Shown piece by piece: positions 11,832-22,480 of a stretch of 64,000 nt of DNA. Origin of the DNA: Dendrobium chrysotoxum (taxonomy: Eukaryota; Streptophyta; Magnoliopsida; Asparagales; Orchidaceae); contig CM034298.1 of the NCBI GenBank assembly GCA_019925795.1, forward strand, positions 50,866,365-50,930,364. Direction: 5' to 3'. The translations under genes and the position numbers were made by a program. Under the pieces are notes generated by a model, which was not told the DNA's origin, did not search any database, and saw only the letters and a list, made by a program, of their open reading frames with translations. Within the stretch, counting starts at the first letter, position 1, and every line of letters starts with the position of its first letter.

Positions 11832-13504
11832 TTATAGATAACCTTAAAAGTTATATAAAATTATAACATACTACAGAGCTACCAAAATATCCAATGTACT
11901 TAAAATAAACTCATTCATAAATTCTCTTTCATTTCATCAAAATATATATACAGGACCTACACTACAGTATATGGATACAAAATAAAGAATAGAGCAAAAC
12001 ATCAAAAACCTATCCATGATTGTACAAAAATCAAAACAGAGAAATACTTATTGACTCATATCAAATCCTTAACTGCTAGTCAACAAACTCCTTCCCTTTC
12101 CCAAATTCTAAAAATTAGAAGCAAAATCACAGTGAGCTCAAATAGCTCAGCAAGCTACAAGAACTGATCTAAATTATCAAATATTTTTTTTTATTAAACA
12201 TTTTCAATCATTTTTAAAGTGCAGTATAATAAATCATTGTATTGAACAAATTAATAAGAGCATAGTAGTTATCCAAATTTAATAATGATGCTGAGTAAAT
12301 AAATAAATGGTAAGTCATATCATAGAATAATTTATATAAGATTTTCTCCAAACCTAGATAGAATCTCAAAAATTTTTTACCCTTATGACTCTATTTGTGC
12401 TTATAACACCGAAACATGCCCATAGGCACCAGAACATGACTTTTTAGCCACCAAAATATTCCCTGTCCCAAAAAGAATCTCAAAAAATTCTAGCCCCTTA
12501 TATATGTCATTCCTAGGCATAAAAGGAATCTCAAGAAATTCTGGCCCCTTATATCTCCTAGTAGACATAATTCAATCACATAGCACATATTTCTTCATAT
12601 TGTAGTAATTAAAGCATAATTAAGCACATTTTATAATTACGCAATTTTTTATAATGGTATAAAATAGAAAATCCTATTGAGTAAAAATGCAAAGTTTCAA
12701 AAATATAACCAAATTATGAGAGATCGTGTAAAATATTATTTTAAGACTTTAATCATACTACAACACTATTTTTTAAAGTCTAGATTATTTTTATTAAATA
12801 AAAACTATAAAAATTCCAAAATACTTTATGGAAAATTTTTAAAAATATTAAGAATCTTAATCTCTATAACATACAAGAAGTTACATGGTGAAAGTTTTTC
12901 CAATGCAAAGTTTTCCCATTTTTTTTATAACAAAATAATAAATCTAATAAAAAAATTTAGAAAAACTTCATATTTTTTTAAAACTAAGATAGGCATAATG
13001 TTATCTACCTTGATTTAAACAACTTTCCCAACTGAACTAATGCCTAAAAATGATCTAAAGTGGCTCAAAAAATCTCATTTCCTCTCTAAAACCCTCTCCT
13101 TTATCTCTCCTTATGGTTGCCAATGTTTAAACAAATGAATGGAATAGTGGTCTTATTTTATATTTAAAGTGCAGTTAGTGGCCTAATGCTGCTGTGCTAG
13201 CTCATTTTCCAAAAATCCAAGATTATAGCATTGAAATATCACTGTTTGGCCCCTTGGCATTATTGTAGCACCGCGATGCTTAGACACCCAATATTGGGGA
13301 GCTCAAATAGTAATATTTTTTAGATATTGCCAAAATCCACTCCAAACCATTAGGACTCATTCTAGAATACATACAACCTTTTTCAAGTATTACAAAACTT
13401 CCAAACACATGCAAATGGGTTTAAAACTCAAAATTTTAAATATCTATCTTTTTTCAATCAGGTCAGAATAGGTCAATCGCGATATTTAACCTGGAGGCAT
13501 TACA
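11729..13504 (-). repeat. 3' LTR of element G
   Basis: About 1.78 kb matching 27144-28835 in direct orientation along most of its length, for example GAATAGAGCAAAACATC, CTCCTTCCCTTTCCCA and CAGCAAGCTACAA phrases. It is bounded in plus orientation by TG at 11729 and CA at 13504. The purine-rich sequence beside 13505 on the minus strand (GAGAATGAGAGAG) is a plausible polypurine tract, which makes this the 3' LTR. Confidence 0.75.
11789..11830. repeat. CT microsatellite
   Basis: CTCC units followed by about fifteen uninterrupted CT dinucleotides inside the 3' LTR of element G. The tract is absent from the other LTR, so it expanded after insertion. Confidence 0.9.
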
Positions 13505-14118
13505 ACTCTCTCATTCTCAAAAAAATGTCATCCTTGACATTTCAAAACTCATACCTAAGGTCACATAAATAGATCAGGATATAACTATTTTATCTCAGAC
13601 TCTTTTTCTTAAGTAGCTTCTCTTTTAGTTCTATTCTTTCACTGAATTCTAACTATAAGAATTTATTTACTTCTCAAGTGTCTGACATCATAGGCTAGAA
13701 CCCTCTCTTATTTTTCCCTAAAGCTCAGATTCGATCATACCATGATATCTTCAGTATGTATCATGTTTCCAGAACCAGATATCCATTTTCTTAGAAGTGA
13801 CATGTATAATACATTATGAATTTCAAACATATGATCTAGCAACCATAACCTATAGGTAGACTTATTGATCCTTTCGATAACCTCAAAGGGACCAACATAC
13901 CATGGACTCAACTTTCCTTGCAAAATCTGCTAACATCTTTCGTCGGCCTGATCTTTAAGTATAGAAAATCTCCTACCTCAAATTCCATAGCCCGATGCTT
14001 ATCATCAAAATATTGTCACAACCTATCCTACATATCCTTCAATCTATCTTTAATCAAATGGATCTTTTCAGTAGCATCATTAACTAAAGCTTTCCCAATC
14101 AGATGTCTCTCTCCCTAG
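13505..14118 (-). pseudogene. Element G integrase C-terminus with chromodomain-like tail
   Basis: On the minus strand this stretch gives the end of a gypsy polyprotein. It reads VNDATEKIHLIKDRL, then KLSPWYVGPFEVIERI (the GPF/Y-type C-terminal integrase module), then a His-Asn-Val-Leu-Tyr-Met-Ser-Leu-Leu-Arg-Lys stretch. A decayed tail with KNRTKREAT and a Leu-Tyr-Pro-Asp-Leu-Phe end follows, and matches the chromodomain-like ending of Tekay/Del elements. The longest open piece is 13735-13923. Stops stand at several Trp or Gln positions. The module normally binds DNA or chromatin; the copy is dead. Confidence 0.75.
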
Positions 14119-14765
14119 GTGAATTGTATAGCCTAAATAATGAGCCTCATGCAGAATAACTGATCTTAAATCTCAAAAACTAGGAACCTAAAGCCTGTTC
14201 TTACATAAAATAATACTATAATTAGATACTTATAGTTCATACTTATAGTTCATACTTCTTACCAAGTTTAATTAGATCAATCAACTTCAGATATTCTGCA
14301 TCTGATTACTAAGAATCCTGAATCCTTTCTTACAAAGAAGGCTGAATACTCATTTGAGCCAATATACCAAAATTCCAATCAATAGACAAAATCACCTTCA
14401 ACTGTAATTTCTCCATATCTCATATCAGGGATTCATCAAAAGCAAGCTGAACATATGATAATATAGAAGATTTTTTACTTAGAGTGTCTGCTATCACATT
14501 AACCTTACTAAGCTGATATCGAATAGTTAGATAATAGTCTTTAATCAATTCAAGCCATCTTCTTTGCCTCAGATTCATATCATTCTGAGTGAATATGTAC
14601 TTCAGACTCTAATGATCAATAAAATCTCACACCTAACACCATACAGATAGTGTCTCCTAATCTTCAAAGAAAAAACTACAGCAATAAGTTCTATATTATG
14701 TGTTGAATAGTTCCTCTCATATGGCTTCAACTGCCTAAAAGCATAGGCTATCATCTTTTTGTGCT
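14119..14765 (-). pseudogene. Element G RNase H end and integrase N-terminal remnant
   Basis: The minus strand reads SLKYIFTQNDMNLRQRRWLE, then a Leu-Thr-Ile-Arg-Tyr stretch and ADTLSKKSS, the conserved end of gypsy RNase H. Downstream an EAHYLGYTIHLG phrase corresponds to the zinc-binding N-terminal part of integrase. The reading then jumps, near 14110, straight to the distal C-terminal region. The roughly 700 bases that should encode the DDE catalytic core are missing. Confidence 0.7.
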
Positions 14766-15559
14766 ACATCAAAATACATCCCAAACATCTCAGTGAATCA
14801 TAACTGAATACTTAAAGCCTTTTGTACTAGATGGAAGAGCTAAAATTGGAGCAAAAATTAAATAATTCTTCAGTCTCTAAAAATTAGCCTCACACTCTAA
14901 TGTCTAAATAAAAGCTAATGAATTTTGAGTTAGTCTTGTCAGAGGTGCAGGAATCTGAGAAAACTCCTTCACGAACTTCTTGTAACATCCATCCATACCC
15001 AAGAAATTATGTACCTCAAAATAGTAATAAGCCTCTGCTAATTACTGACTACCCAAACTTTCTAGGGATTTACAAAAATACTAATACTACTCACCACGTA
15101 CCCCAAAAAATCATTACTCCTCAACCAAAACTCATATTTGGAGAATTTTGCCTATAATTAATGCTGCCTCAGAGTCTCTAAAATAATCCTTAGATATCTT
15201 ACATGACCTTTTTCAGAAGTAGAATAAAGTAAAATATCATCTATGAAAATAGTAACAAATTAATTTAGAAAATCTCTGAAAACTCTATTCTTTATATCCA
15301 TAAAAATGATCGGTGCATTCGTCTCCCTAAATGGCATGACTAAAAACTCATAATATTTATATATAGTATTAAAAGCAGTATTCATAAAATCATAATCTAT
15401 CACCTTCACCTGATAATACCTATATTATAGATCAATCTTTAAAAATATAAAAGATCCAATAAGCTGATCTAATAGATCATCAATCTATTGCAGAGGGTAC
15501 TTATTTTTTATAGTGACTTTATTCAACACTCTATAATTAATGCACATGCACATTATAAT
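14766..15559 (-). pseudogene. Element G reverse transcriptase, C-terminal part
   Basis: On the minus strand the RT resumes beside the left LTR of element A with MCINYRVLNKVT, the gypsy fingers motif. It continues through a decayed palm and FIDDILLYS, the active-site box, with both aspartates present (codons at 15236-15247). A YEFLVMPF phrase corresponds to the YEFLVMPFGLTNAP region. In-frame stops interrupt it, including a TAA exactly where Gln is usual just before the active-site strand. RT would copy the element RNA into DNA. Confidence 0.8.
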
Positions 15560-15960
15560 TAAAAGTTAAATGGAGAGTGTTAAACCTCGTTGAACTGTCT
15601 TTATACACACCAAGACGGGGGTGAATTAGTTAAAATTTCACCCTTTTTAAAACCCTACATTTACAAATTATGACACATACAATAATTCAATAGATGCAAC
15701 CAACAATGATTATATTAAGTTTTATATTTTTACTCACAAAAAATTAATTCACAAACATTACAATAATTTTCTACCACAGATTTTAGAAAATAAATGCATG
15801 AAATAAAAATGCAGGAAACAGAAAAATAAATAATGAAAAGAATACACCAGAATTTTATAGTGGTTTGGTCAACCTTAATCAACATCCACTCCCTGGGATT
15901 CTCCTCTCTGAGTATTAGACTAAAACTTTAGTGTCTCTCCTTTAGCCCCCACAGTTAGGT

Positions 15961-16156
15961 AGAGAAGACCTTACAATCTTTTCACCTTCCCTGTGTGGTA
16001 GAGAACCTTGACATCTTTTTCACCCTCTCGATGAAGATAAAGAACCTTGACCTCTTTTTCACCCTCCCGATGAAGGCAGAGAGCCTTGACATCTTTTTCA
16101 CCCTCCTGGTGAAGGCAGAGAATCTTGTAATTCTTTTTCACCCTTCCGGTGAAGGC
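15961..16156. repeat. 39-bp minisatellite in LTR of element A (five units)
   Basis: Five units start at 15961, 16000, 16039, 16078 and 16117. Each reads approximately AGAGAACCTTGACATC, a T-run, CACCCTCCCGATGAAGGC. The multiple-of-three length keeps frames open on both strands (15971-16225 minus, 15995-16183 plus), so these peptides are repeat artefacts. The related LTR of element C has a 39-bp minisatellite of different sequence at the equivalent place. Confidence 0.9.
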
Positions 16157-16452
16157 AGAGAACCTCGACGGTCTTCTGGCTGAAGTTCTTCTTCCCAGAG
16201 CTACCCAAGAAACCAGGCAAGACACTTAGAGGAAATAAGGCAGAAGCTTGCTCGGAGAAATTGTATGGAATCCCCTCATACTCCTCTCTCACACATAACC
16301 TCTTCTTTCTCCTTCCCAAAGATCTCTAAGATCTCTCTCAAAAGCTCACTCTCCAGAAAACCCAACAGCCAAAATATTTGGAACAAGTTTATTAAGAGAG
16401 CTTAAATACATGGTTTCACAAAAACCCTAATAATTTAATTCTATTGATAATG

Positions 16453-17012
16453 ATCATACAGTATGATCTGTCAGTACAGTACAATCACATCTCGTACAGT
16501 ACGATTAGTTTAAATGGATCTATTAGTATTGTATGAAAGAAAAAGGTGTTTTACGATCAGTTCAAGTATTTGAGTTGATCATCCAGTATGATATAAGGAA
16601 TCATCCAGTATGATTAGTTCAATCAAATTGGATTATCTTCCCGTATAATTGATGGTGATTAATTATCATCTCGAGAAGTGATGAGGTTGTACAGTATAAT
16701 GAGTTAAATTATATAGTATAATCTGATTGAATCAATTAATCTAGATTGGACCCCTAATTATAGGATTAGATTAAGCTTGATTATATCATATAGTATGATA
16801 TATATCATACGGCATGATTCATACAAATTTTGAATTTTAAAATATTGCCTAAAATATGATTGGCAACTGAGATCTTGATTTTTACTGATCATCCTGTATG
16901 ATATTGATCATATAATATAATTAGTACAAAAATATTAATTATGATAATTAGCTGTTATAATAATTTTTTGAATAGCTGATCGTATAGTACGATCTCTATC
17001 ATGTTGTATGAT
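16453..17012. promoter_or_regulatory. Palindrome array in LTR of element A
   Basis: Fifteen-base palindromes of the form ATCRTACAGTAYGAT recur in the part of the LTR facing the outside of the element transcript. Clear examples are 16453-16467, 16491-16505, 16578-16592 with 16600-16614, 16785-16799 with 16804-16818, 16888-16902 with 16907-16921, and 16979-16993 with 16998-17012. Pairs are most often offset by 19 bases. Sirevirus LTRs are known to carry repeated palindromic motifs, and a regulatory binding role is inferred. Confidence 0.7.
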
Positions 17013-17345
17013 TAAATCAAAAAATTTACACTTCTAATTTTCTCATTTTCTCACTCCCCTGTGTATGTGTGTATGGTCACCAAATTTAGCATCCAACAAA
17101 TACAAAACTTTGACTCAAGAATTATAGAATTAAATAAAATTAAAAATATAGACTCTTAAAGAAACTTAACCCTATTCTACCTAATCTTAAGTTGATTACT
17201 TTGCGTGGTGTGCGACGGACCTCAAATGTTAGTGCACAAAAATAAATCTCTAATAATAATAATAATAACATGAAAAGGCATAGTAAATAACCCAATAATA
17301 TTTGTTATCATCAAAATCACAAGATTGGGGTCCAGATTTACAACA

Positions 17346-17690
17346 ATCTCTCTCTTTTTTATCATGGTAAATATTATTTATTATAATTTTAAATTAATTT
17401 GCTATGTCCTAAACTCCCCCTTACTAGTTTAGTTTTTGGTAAATAGTGAGTTTTTTTTAAAGAACGAATGAGAAGAACAAGAGTAACTCATAATCATGAA
17501 CAAGAAATAAACAAAAATTGGACTAATCATAACAGGAGAAATACAGCCTACCAACAACATTCTACTCCCCCTTTTGATTTCACTAAAAAGGAGGAACAAA
17601 TAAAATAACAAATAAGGAAAAAATACACACAAGACAACACAAGACAACAAAGAAGAATAAAATAAGCACAACATAACATCAATCACTCAA
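17346..17690 (-). promoter_or_regulatory. Polypurine tracts before the 3' LTR of element A
   Basis: Read on the minus strand, purine tracts occur next to the LTR (about 17346-17360, AAAAAAGAGAGAGA-like), at about 17412-17424 (AAGGGGGAG) and at 17563-17592 (an AAAGGGGGAG tract and a nearby complementary CTCCTTTTT). Several polypurine tracts in front of the 3' LTR are a Sirevirus hallmark. They would prime plus-strand synthesis. Confidence 0.65.
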
Positions 17691-18798
17691 AAATATGGAT
17701 GATCTTGATCAGGTGGTGGTGGTGGTTGAAAGTACTAATACATAAAAGAAAATTTATCACTGAACCAAACTCTATCTGCCTCATGTTATTGCTGAAGTTG
17801 ATCGTGCTATTATTTAAGAAGGTCATGCTACTGATGGAGCTAGCTCAATACTAAGCCATCTCCTGGTATTAGGTTGCTGACCGTCTCCAGCTGATTAAGT
17901 AGCTTCATTATAGATGAATAGTCATCTAAATAGGAAGTAGGAGCTCATGCTGGACCTCCCTTTGCCTCCTCTGGCTTAGGGCCCCGTACTTAATAAACAT
18001 TACGGTGATGAGAACTATAAAAGACGTGGAAGGAGCTATTTAAATAGTAGATTGGAAGATGGTCAGGTGGTGTAGGATATTAAAAATTATATTTAGATAT
18101 TAGAATATAGAATATAAGATGACCTAATGCAAGGTTTGGCTTACGTTTATTTCTAGGAGCTCTAATGTATGTAAGATTTTTAATGTAACATATAATCAAA
18201 TCAGTTGCATTGAAATCAATTTTAGACATAATAATGTAGGTGGTAAGAGATAGAAGAGGCTTGATGTTTATCCTATCACTTGCTTTAAGAATGACTAAAT
18301 TTTTAAGGATATATTGAATGATCCAGGCATCTTGAACTAGAGTGTTGACATGAGGAATATGACTATTTATTGAAGGCAGGGTGATGTCGACAGGGATCCA
18401 GTTATAGTCAAGGAGAAAGGCTAAGGAGTAAAATTTTTCACCAGTGGTAGAAAGGTGTAGAATTTGATCAAAGTCTTAATATGTGATTTTTACCGATCAT
18501 CTTTCAATATAGAATCAAAGGGCAATGCCTTCACTATTGATTTGAAGACTAGCAAAGAACTCAAAAAGAAGTTCTGAGTTGAAAGGAAAAGCTAGAGTGA
18601 GAATGAATTGGAGTGTGGTTCTAGCAAAACGATGTAGTACCTGGAAGTTTAGAACTTCTAAATTAATGACTTTGGAGGGAGTGATCCCTGCAGCCTTGTA
18701 CCAGTGTTATGCTTCTTCATCTACTACTTCAAAGAATCGAGGATCTACCAAATGTCTAGATGAACTTCTTATGAGAGCCCATGTTTTCCTCCAACCAT
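17690..18798 (-). pseudogene. Element A extra frame downstream of pol (decayed)
   Basis: From an ATG at 18798 the minus strand gives a broken frame that matches the extra frame of element C along its length. Conserved pieces include a FILTLAFPFNSELL stretch, a Phe-Phe-Ala-Ser-Leu segment, LVILKASDRINIKPLLSLTT, IDFNATDLIICYI, KRKPNLALGHLIFYI and YYLNSSFHVFYSS, ending in a Pro-rich tail. The build resembles the 'putative plant transposon protein' domain seen in plant retroelement proteins, though this is from memory of the family pattern. The position is that of the env-like or extra ORF of Sireviruses. I see no clear membrane anchor. One frameshift and several stops break it. The function is unknown. 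Confidence 0.6.
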
Positions 18799-18869
18799 GA
18801 GACAAGGGTAAGAAGGGTATGAGATGAGAGGCATGAATGAAAACTTAGAATTCCTCTCCTTAAATAGAA

Positions 18870-19285
18870 TTTAGGTATATTGTACAGTACGATATTTATC
18901 ATATAGTAAGATCAGAAGAATTTAATTTGTCCAGTTTGATCAATAAAAAAAGTTGGTCATATCATACAATATGATCATAATTATACTGGATGTTCAGTGT
19001 TAAATCAGTCATCCCTTGGCGTAAGCCTGGATGATTTTTTACTTAATTTATTATACCTTATTAATGGGTGTTTATATAGTATGATACGATATTAAATTTC
19101 ATATCGACCAAATTAAATTCATCCAACGATGACTACTATGTGGATCAAATAGTATGATATAGGTTTTTGTATGGTACAATCACTAATAATTGACCAATCA
19201 AAGCCATTGGATATGCTGTGAGCGGTGATGCAGCATTTCATGAAGATCATATAGGATGATGTAGGATCGCAAAGTATAATATAAG
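18870..19285. promoter_or_regulatory. Palindrome array in the leader of the extra frame, element A
   Basis: This stretch lies between the end of pol and the extra frame and carries the same palindromes as the LTR. Examples are 18880-18894 with 18899-18913 (offset 19), 18961-18975 with 18980-18994 (offset 19), 19144-19158 with 19166-19180, and 19246-19260 with 19266-19280. Copies are imperfect. The shared motif and spacing suggest a second promoter or regulatory region built from the same sites. Confidence 0.6.
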
Positions 19286-19439
19286 CAATTTTTAAATTTA
19301 TGTGTGATGATCAGGAAAACCTTATAAAAAAATAAATACATGCACAAATAGGTCACAAACATGAATAATAGACATAAACAATCACAAAATAAATAACATA
19401 AAAACACATAAAATGTTTAAATTTTTTAATTTTCATTTC

Positions 19440-19960
19440 ATCCTTAATCAAGCATGAATATCAATGAAACCTAGTGTAGTCCTCAGTAAGCAAAAAGTGT
19501 CATGGCTTAAGGGTTTGGTAAAGATGTATTCCAATTGATTTTTAGTAGCAACATGATGCACTTCTATATCTCCCTTGGTTATATAATCTCTAATTAAATG
19601 GTGACTAATATTTATATGCTTAGTCTAAGAGTGTTGGATTTAATTTTTTGAGATACAGATGGTACTGGTGTTATCACATGTGATTGTAATAGTGCTAATA
19701 GGGAGTCCAAGGTCAAAGATTTATTGCTTAAGCTGTAAGACTTGAGCAATAAAATTTCCTATAATAATGTATTCTGCTTCAACGGTAGATAGGGCTACAT
19801 AATTTAATTTTCTACTGGACCAGGAGACTAAAGATTATTCTATGAATTAGCTAATTTTAAAGGTGCTTTTTTATCAACCCTACATCATGTAAAGTTTGAA
19901 TCAGAACATCCTATGATTTTGAAGGATGAGCTATGTCTAGGATACCAGATTCTTAGGTGT
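19440..19960 (-). pseudogene. Element A RNase H
   Basis: The minus strand encodes the copia RNase H end of pol. It reads TVEAEYIIIGNFIAQVLQLK, ITCDNTSTICISKN, an IQHS-TKHINISHHLIRDYI segment and a GDIEVHHVATKNQLEYIFTK phrase, ending in a Leu-Gly-Phe-Ile-Asp-Ile segment at about 19440. The Glu of the E-Y-I motif and the Asp of CDN are present. TAG or TAA codons stand where Gln or Arg is expected. RNase H removes the RNA strand during reverse transcription. Confidence 0.8.
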
Positions 19961-20910
19961 TGGGTTCCTAGAAGATATCTAAGAATTCTTTTAACTGCAA
20001 TCATTTGGAACTATTTAGGATCATCTTGAAACCTAGAACAAAGACAAACACTAAATATAATATCATGTCTACTAGTAGTCAAATACAAAAGAGATCCTAT
20101 AATCCCCCTATACTTCTTCTGATATATAGATTTTCCACTTGGATCCTCATATAATTGAATGGTAGAGCTCATAGGTGTATTTTTTGCCTTAACATTTTTT
20201 ATCTCATATTTCTTCAAAATATCCTTGATATACTTTTCATGACTAAGAAAAGTTTCATCATCTCTTTGATTCTCTTTGATTCACACTAAATCCAAGATTA
20301 TAAGTAAGCTCTCCCATCATACTCATCTCAAATTCTTTATTCATTTTTTTTGAAAATTCATCACAAATATTTTTATTAGTTGATCCAAATAATATGTCAT
20401 CCACATAAATTTGAACAATGAGCAAATCTTCTCCTATCTTCTTTATAAACAGGGTGGTATCTACACTACCCTTAACAAAAGATCTATCTAGGAGGAAGGT
20501 GCTAAGTCTTTTATACTATGCTCTAGGTGCTTGCTTCAATCCATACAATACCCTTTTTAATTTGTAAAAATGATTAGGGAAAGCTAAATTCTCAATTCCA
20601 TGGGGTCATTCTATATATACATCTTTCTTAATATCCCCATTCAGAAAGACACTCTTAATATCTATATGATATAATTTGAAGCCTCTAAAGTAAGCAAAGG
20701 CTAACAACTCTAATGGCTTCTAACCTAGTTACAGGGGCAAAAGGTTTCTTCAAAATCAATTTCTTCTATTTGATTATACCCCTTACTACCAACCTACCCT
20801 TATTCTTAATCACTATACCAGAGTCATTCATCTTATTCTTAAAGACCCACTTGGTTTCAACAACACTCTAGTCCTTAGGTCTACTAACCAACTCCCAAAC
20901 ATCATTCCTA
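19961..20910 (-). pseudogene. Element A reverse transcriptase
   Basis: The copia RT begins on the minus strand with a KWVFKNKMNDSG segment (about 20850) and a KGRLVV phrase. It carries the active-site box IYVDDILFGS with both aspartates intact at 20396-20407, and ends with YRGIIGSLLYLTTSRHDIIF (20011-20217). Several frameshifts and stops break the palm. A reading of about 950 bases is the normal length, so nothing large is deleted here, in contrast to element C. Confidence 0.8.
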
Positions 20911-22090
20911 ACAAATTAATTCAATTTTTCTCGCATAACTAAGATCCAGAACTCATCAAATAGGGTTTGATATATATTTAGGTGTTCTACTATAGAGATA
21001 AAAATGGAATGGCTAACTTCCTTTCTAAGTCCATTCCTAGTTTTAACTCCTAAGGATGGATCTCCTAAGATAAGCCCCTTAGGATGAATAGATGAATATC
21101 TCCAATCTCTTGGAAAAGGATCTTGAGGCTCTGCTCTATTTTCTAGGTCAATAGATTCTAATCCTTGGATGACTTCTACCACTTCTTCTGCTTCTTCTGA
21201 CCTAGTTTCAATAGATCTATCAGATTCATCAAATATTATATAGGTGGTCTCCTCTATCATTAATGTACTCCTATTAAAAACTCTAAAGGCTTTACCTACA
21301 GAAGAATATCCTAGGAAAACTCCTTCATCAAATTTCAGGCCAAATTTTTCTATGGGAGATTTTCTATTTATTAGAATGAACACTTTACAACCAAAAATGT
21401 GAAGGTGAGAGAGATTGGGTGTCCTACCTTTGAGTAATTCATAGGGTGTCTTATTTAATTTGGATCTAACATTAACCCTATTAAGAACATAGTAAGCAGT
21501 ATTCACTTCTTCAGCCTAGAAATATTTAGGAAGTGAATATTCAGCTAGCATAGCTCTGGTAGCTTCTACTAAGGTTTTATTCTTTCTTTTAGCAACCCCA
21601 TTCTGCTGAGGGGTTCTAGGAGCTAAAAAATTATGTTCTATTCCTTGCTCTTTATAGAATAGTTCAAACCTATTATTTTAAATTTTTCATCATGATCCTA
21701 TGTATAGTTAAAATTTCACAACCTAATTTCTTCTTGGATCCATGTGGAGAATGTCCTAAATTCCTTAAATGATTCATTCTTATGTGATAAAAACCTAACC
21801 CATGTAAATCTGGAGTAATCATCAATAATCACATATCCATATGTTTTCTCACCTAAGCTGAAAGTGCTAATCGGTCCAAACAAGTCCATGTGAAGGATTT
21901 CTGAAGGTCTATAGGTGGTGATGTCCTAGATTGAATGAAATGAATATTTGATTTGTTTTCCTAGTTGGCAAGCATTATAAAGGTAGTCACTAGAGAATTC
22001 TAGTTTGGGTATATCTCTAACTAGATCATTTTAGGTTATCTTTCTAAGTATTTTCATTCTTGCATGGCATAGTCTTTTATGTTATAGCCA
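20911..22090 (-). pseudogene. Element A integrase
   Basis: The minus strand has the GAG-pre-integrase/zinc-binding part (about 21950-22090) and ILHMDLFGPISTFSLG with the first catalytic Asp. A decayed SDNGGEF-type box near 21690 has a stop beside it. The third box follows, where TPQQNGVA is followed by Lys instead of Glu (codon 21588-21590). The open tail at 20916-21506 contains NTAYYVLNRVNVRSKLNKTP, a LSHLHIFGCKVF segment, and the FLGYSSVGKAFRVFN stretch typical of copia. Loss of the third acid makes it inactive even where the frame is open. Confidence 0.8.
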
Positions 22091-22199
22091 GGATTCATCA
22101 GTAATAGTTTTCAAACATAAAGAATTATTATATTCAAATTAAATTCAAGTCAAGCATGTAAATATAATTAATTCTTTTACCTTCTAAAATAATATTTCA

Positions 22200-22480
22200 A
22201 TTTAAACTGATGAAATATATATTACATCAAAATTTAATATCAAATCCTTTGTCACAGAACTGACTGATACTAAGCATGTTATATTTCAGACCATCTACTA
22301 GTAAAACATTTTCAATAATAAAATTTTTAGAATTTCTAATCATATATGAACCTACCACTTCTATGGTGTTATTATCTCCAAGTGTAGTTTCCTCCTACCC
22401 TAGCCTCTAGCGAGATGAATTGCTTCATATCTTCGGTCATGTGTCGTGAGCATCCGTTGTCTAGGTACCACATGCTCTCA
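22200..22480 (-). pseudogene. Element A aspartic protease
   Basis: The minus strand reads WYLDNGCSRHMT at 22438-22470, the copia protease active site in which the usual Asp-Ser/Thr-Gly is now Asp-Asn-Gly (codons 22453-22461). A Val-Gly-Ser-type flap region and an H-N-ML-SISQ-type segment follow toward 22240. The enzyme would cut the Gag-Pol polyprotein. The altered active site and downstream breaks indicate a dead copy. Confidence 0.75.

Larger units (their letters stand above)
15560..17345 (-). repeat. 3' LTR of element A (full length)
   Basis: About 1.79 kb. In plus orientation it starts at a TAAAAGTT-like word (TGAAAGTT in the other copy) and ends at GATTTACAACA, followed by a pyrimidine-rich tract that is the polypurine tract on the element strand. 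It matches 24336-25293 at both ends, and also carries about 850 internal bases (15877-16728) missing from that copy. That part holds a 39-bp minisatellite and most of the palindromes. Confidence 0.85.

Noticed and set aside
15971..16225. 84-codon minus-strand and 62-codon plus-strand frames with 13-residue periodicity
   Set aside because: Produced by the 39-bp minisatellite in the LTR of element A.
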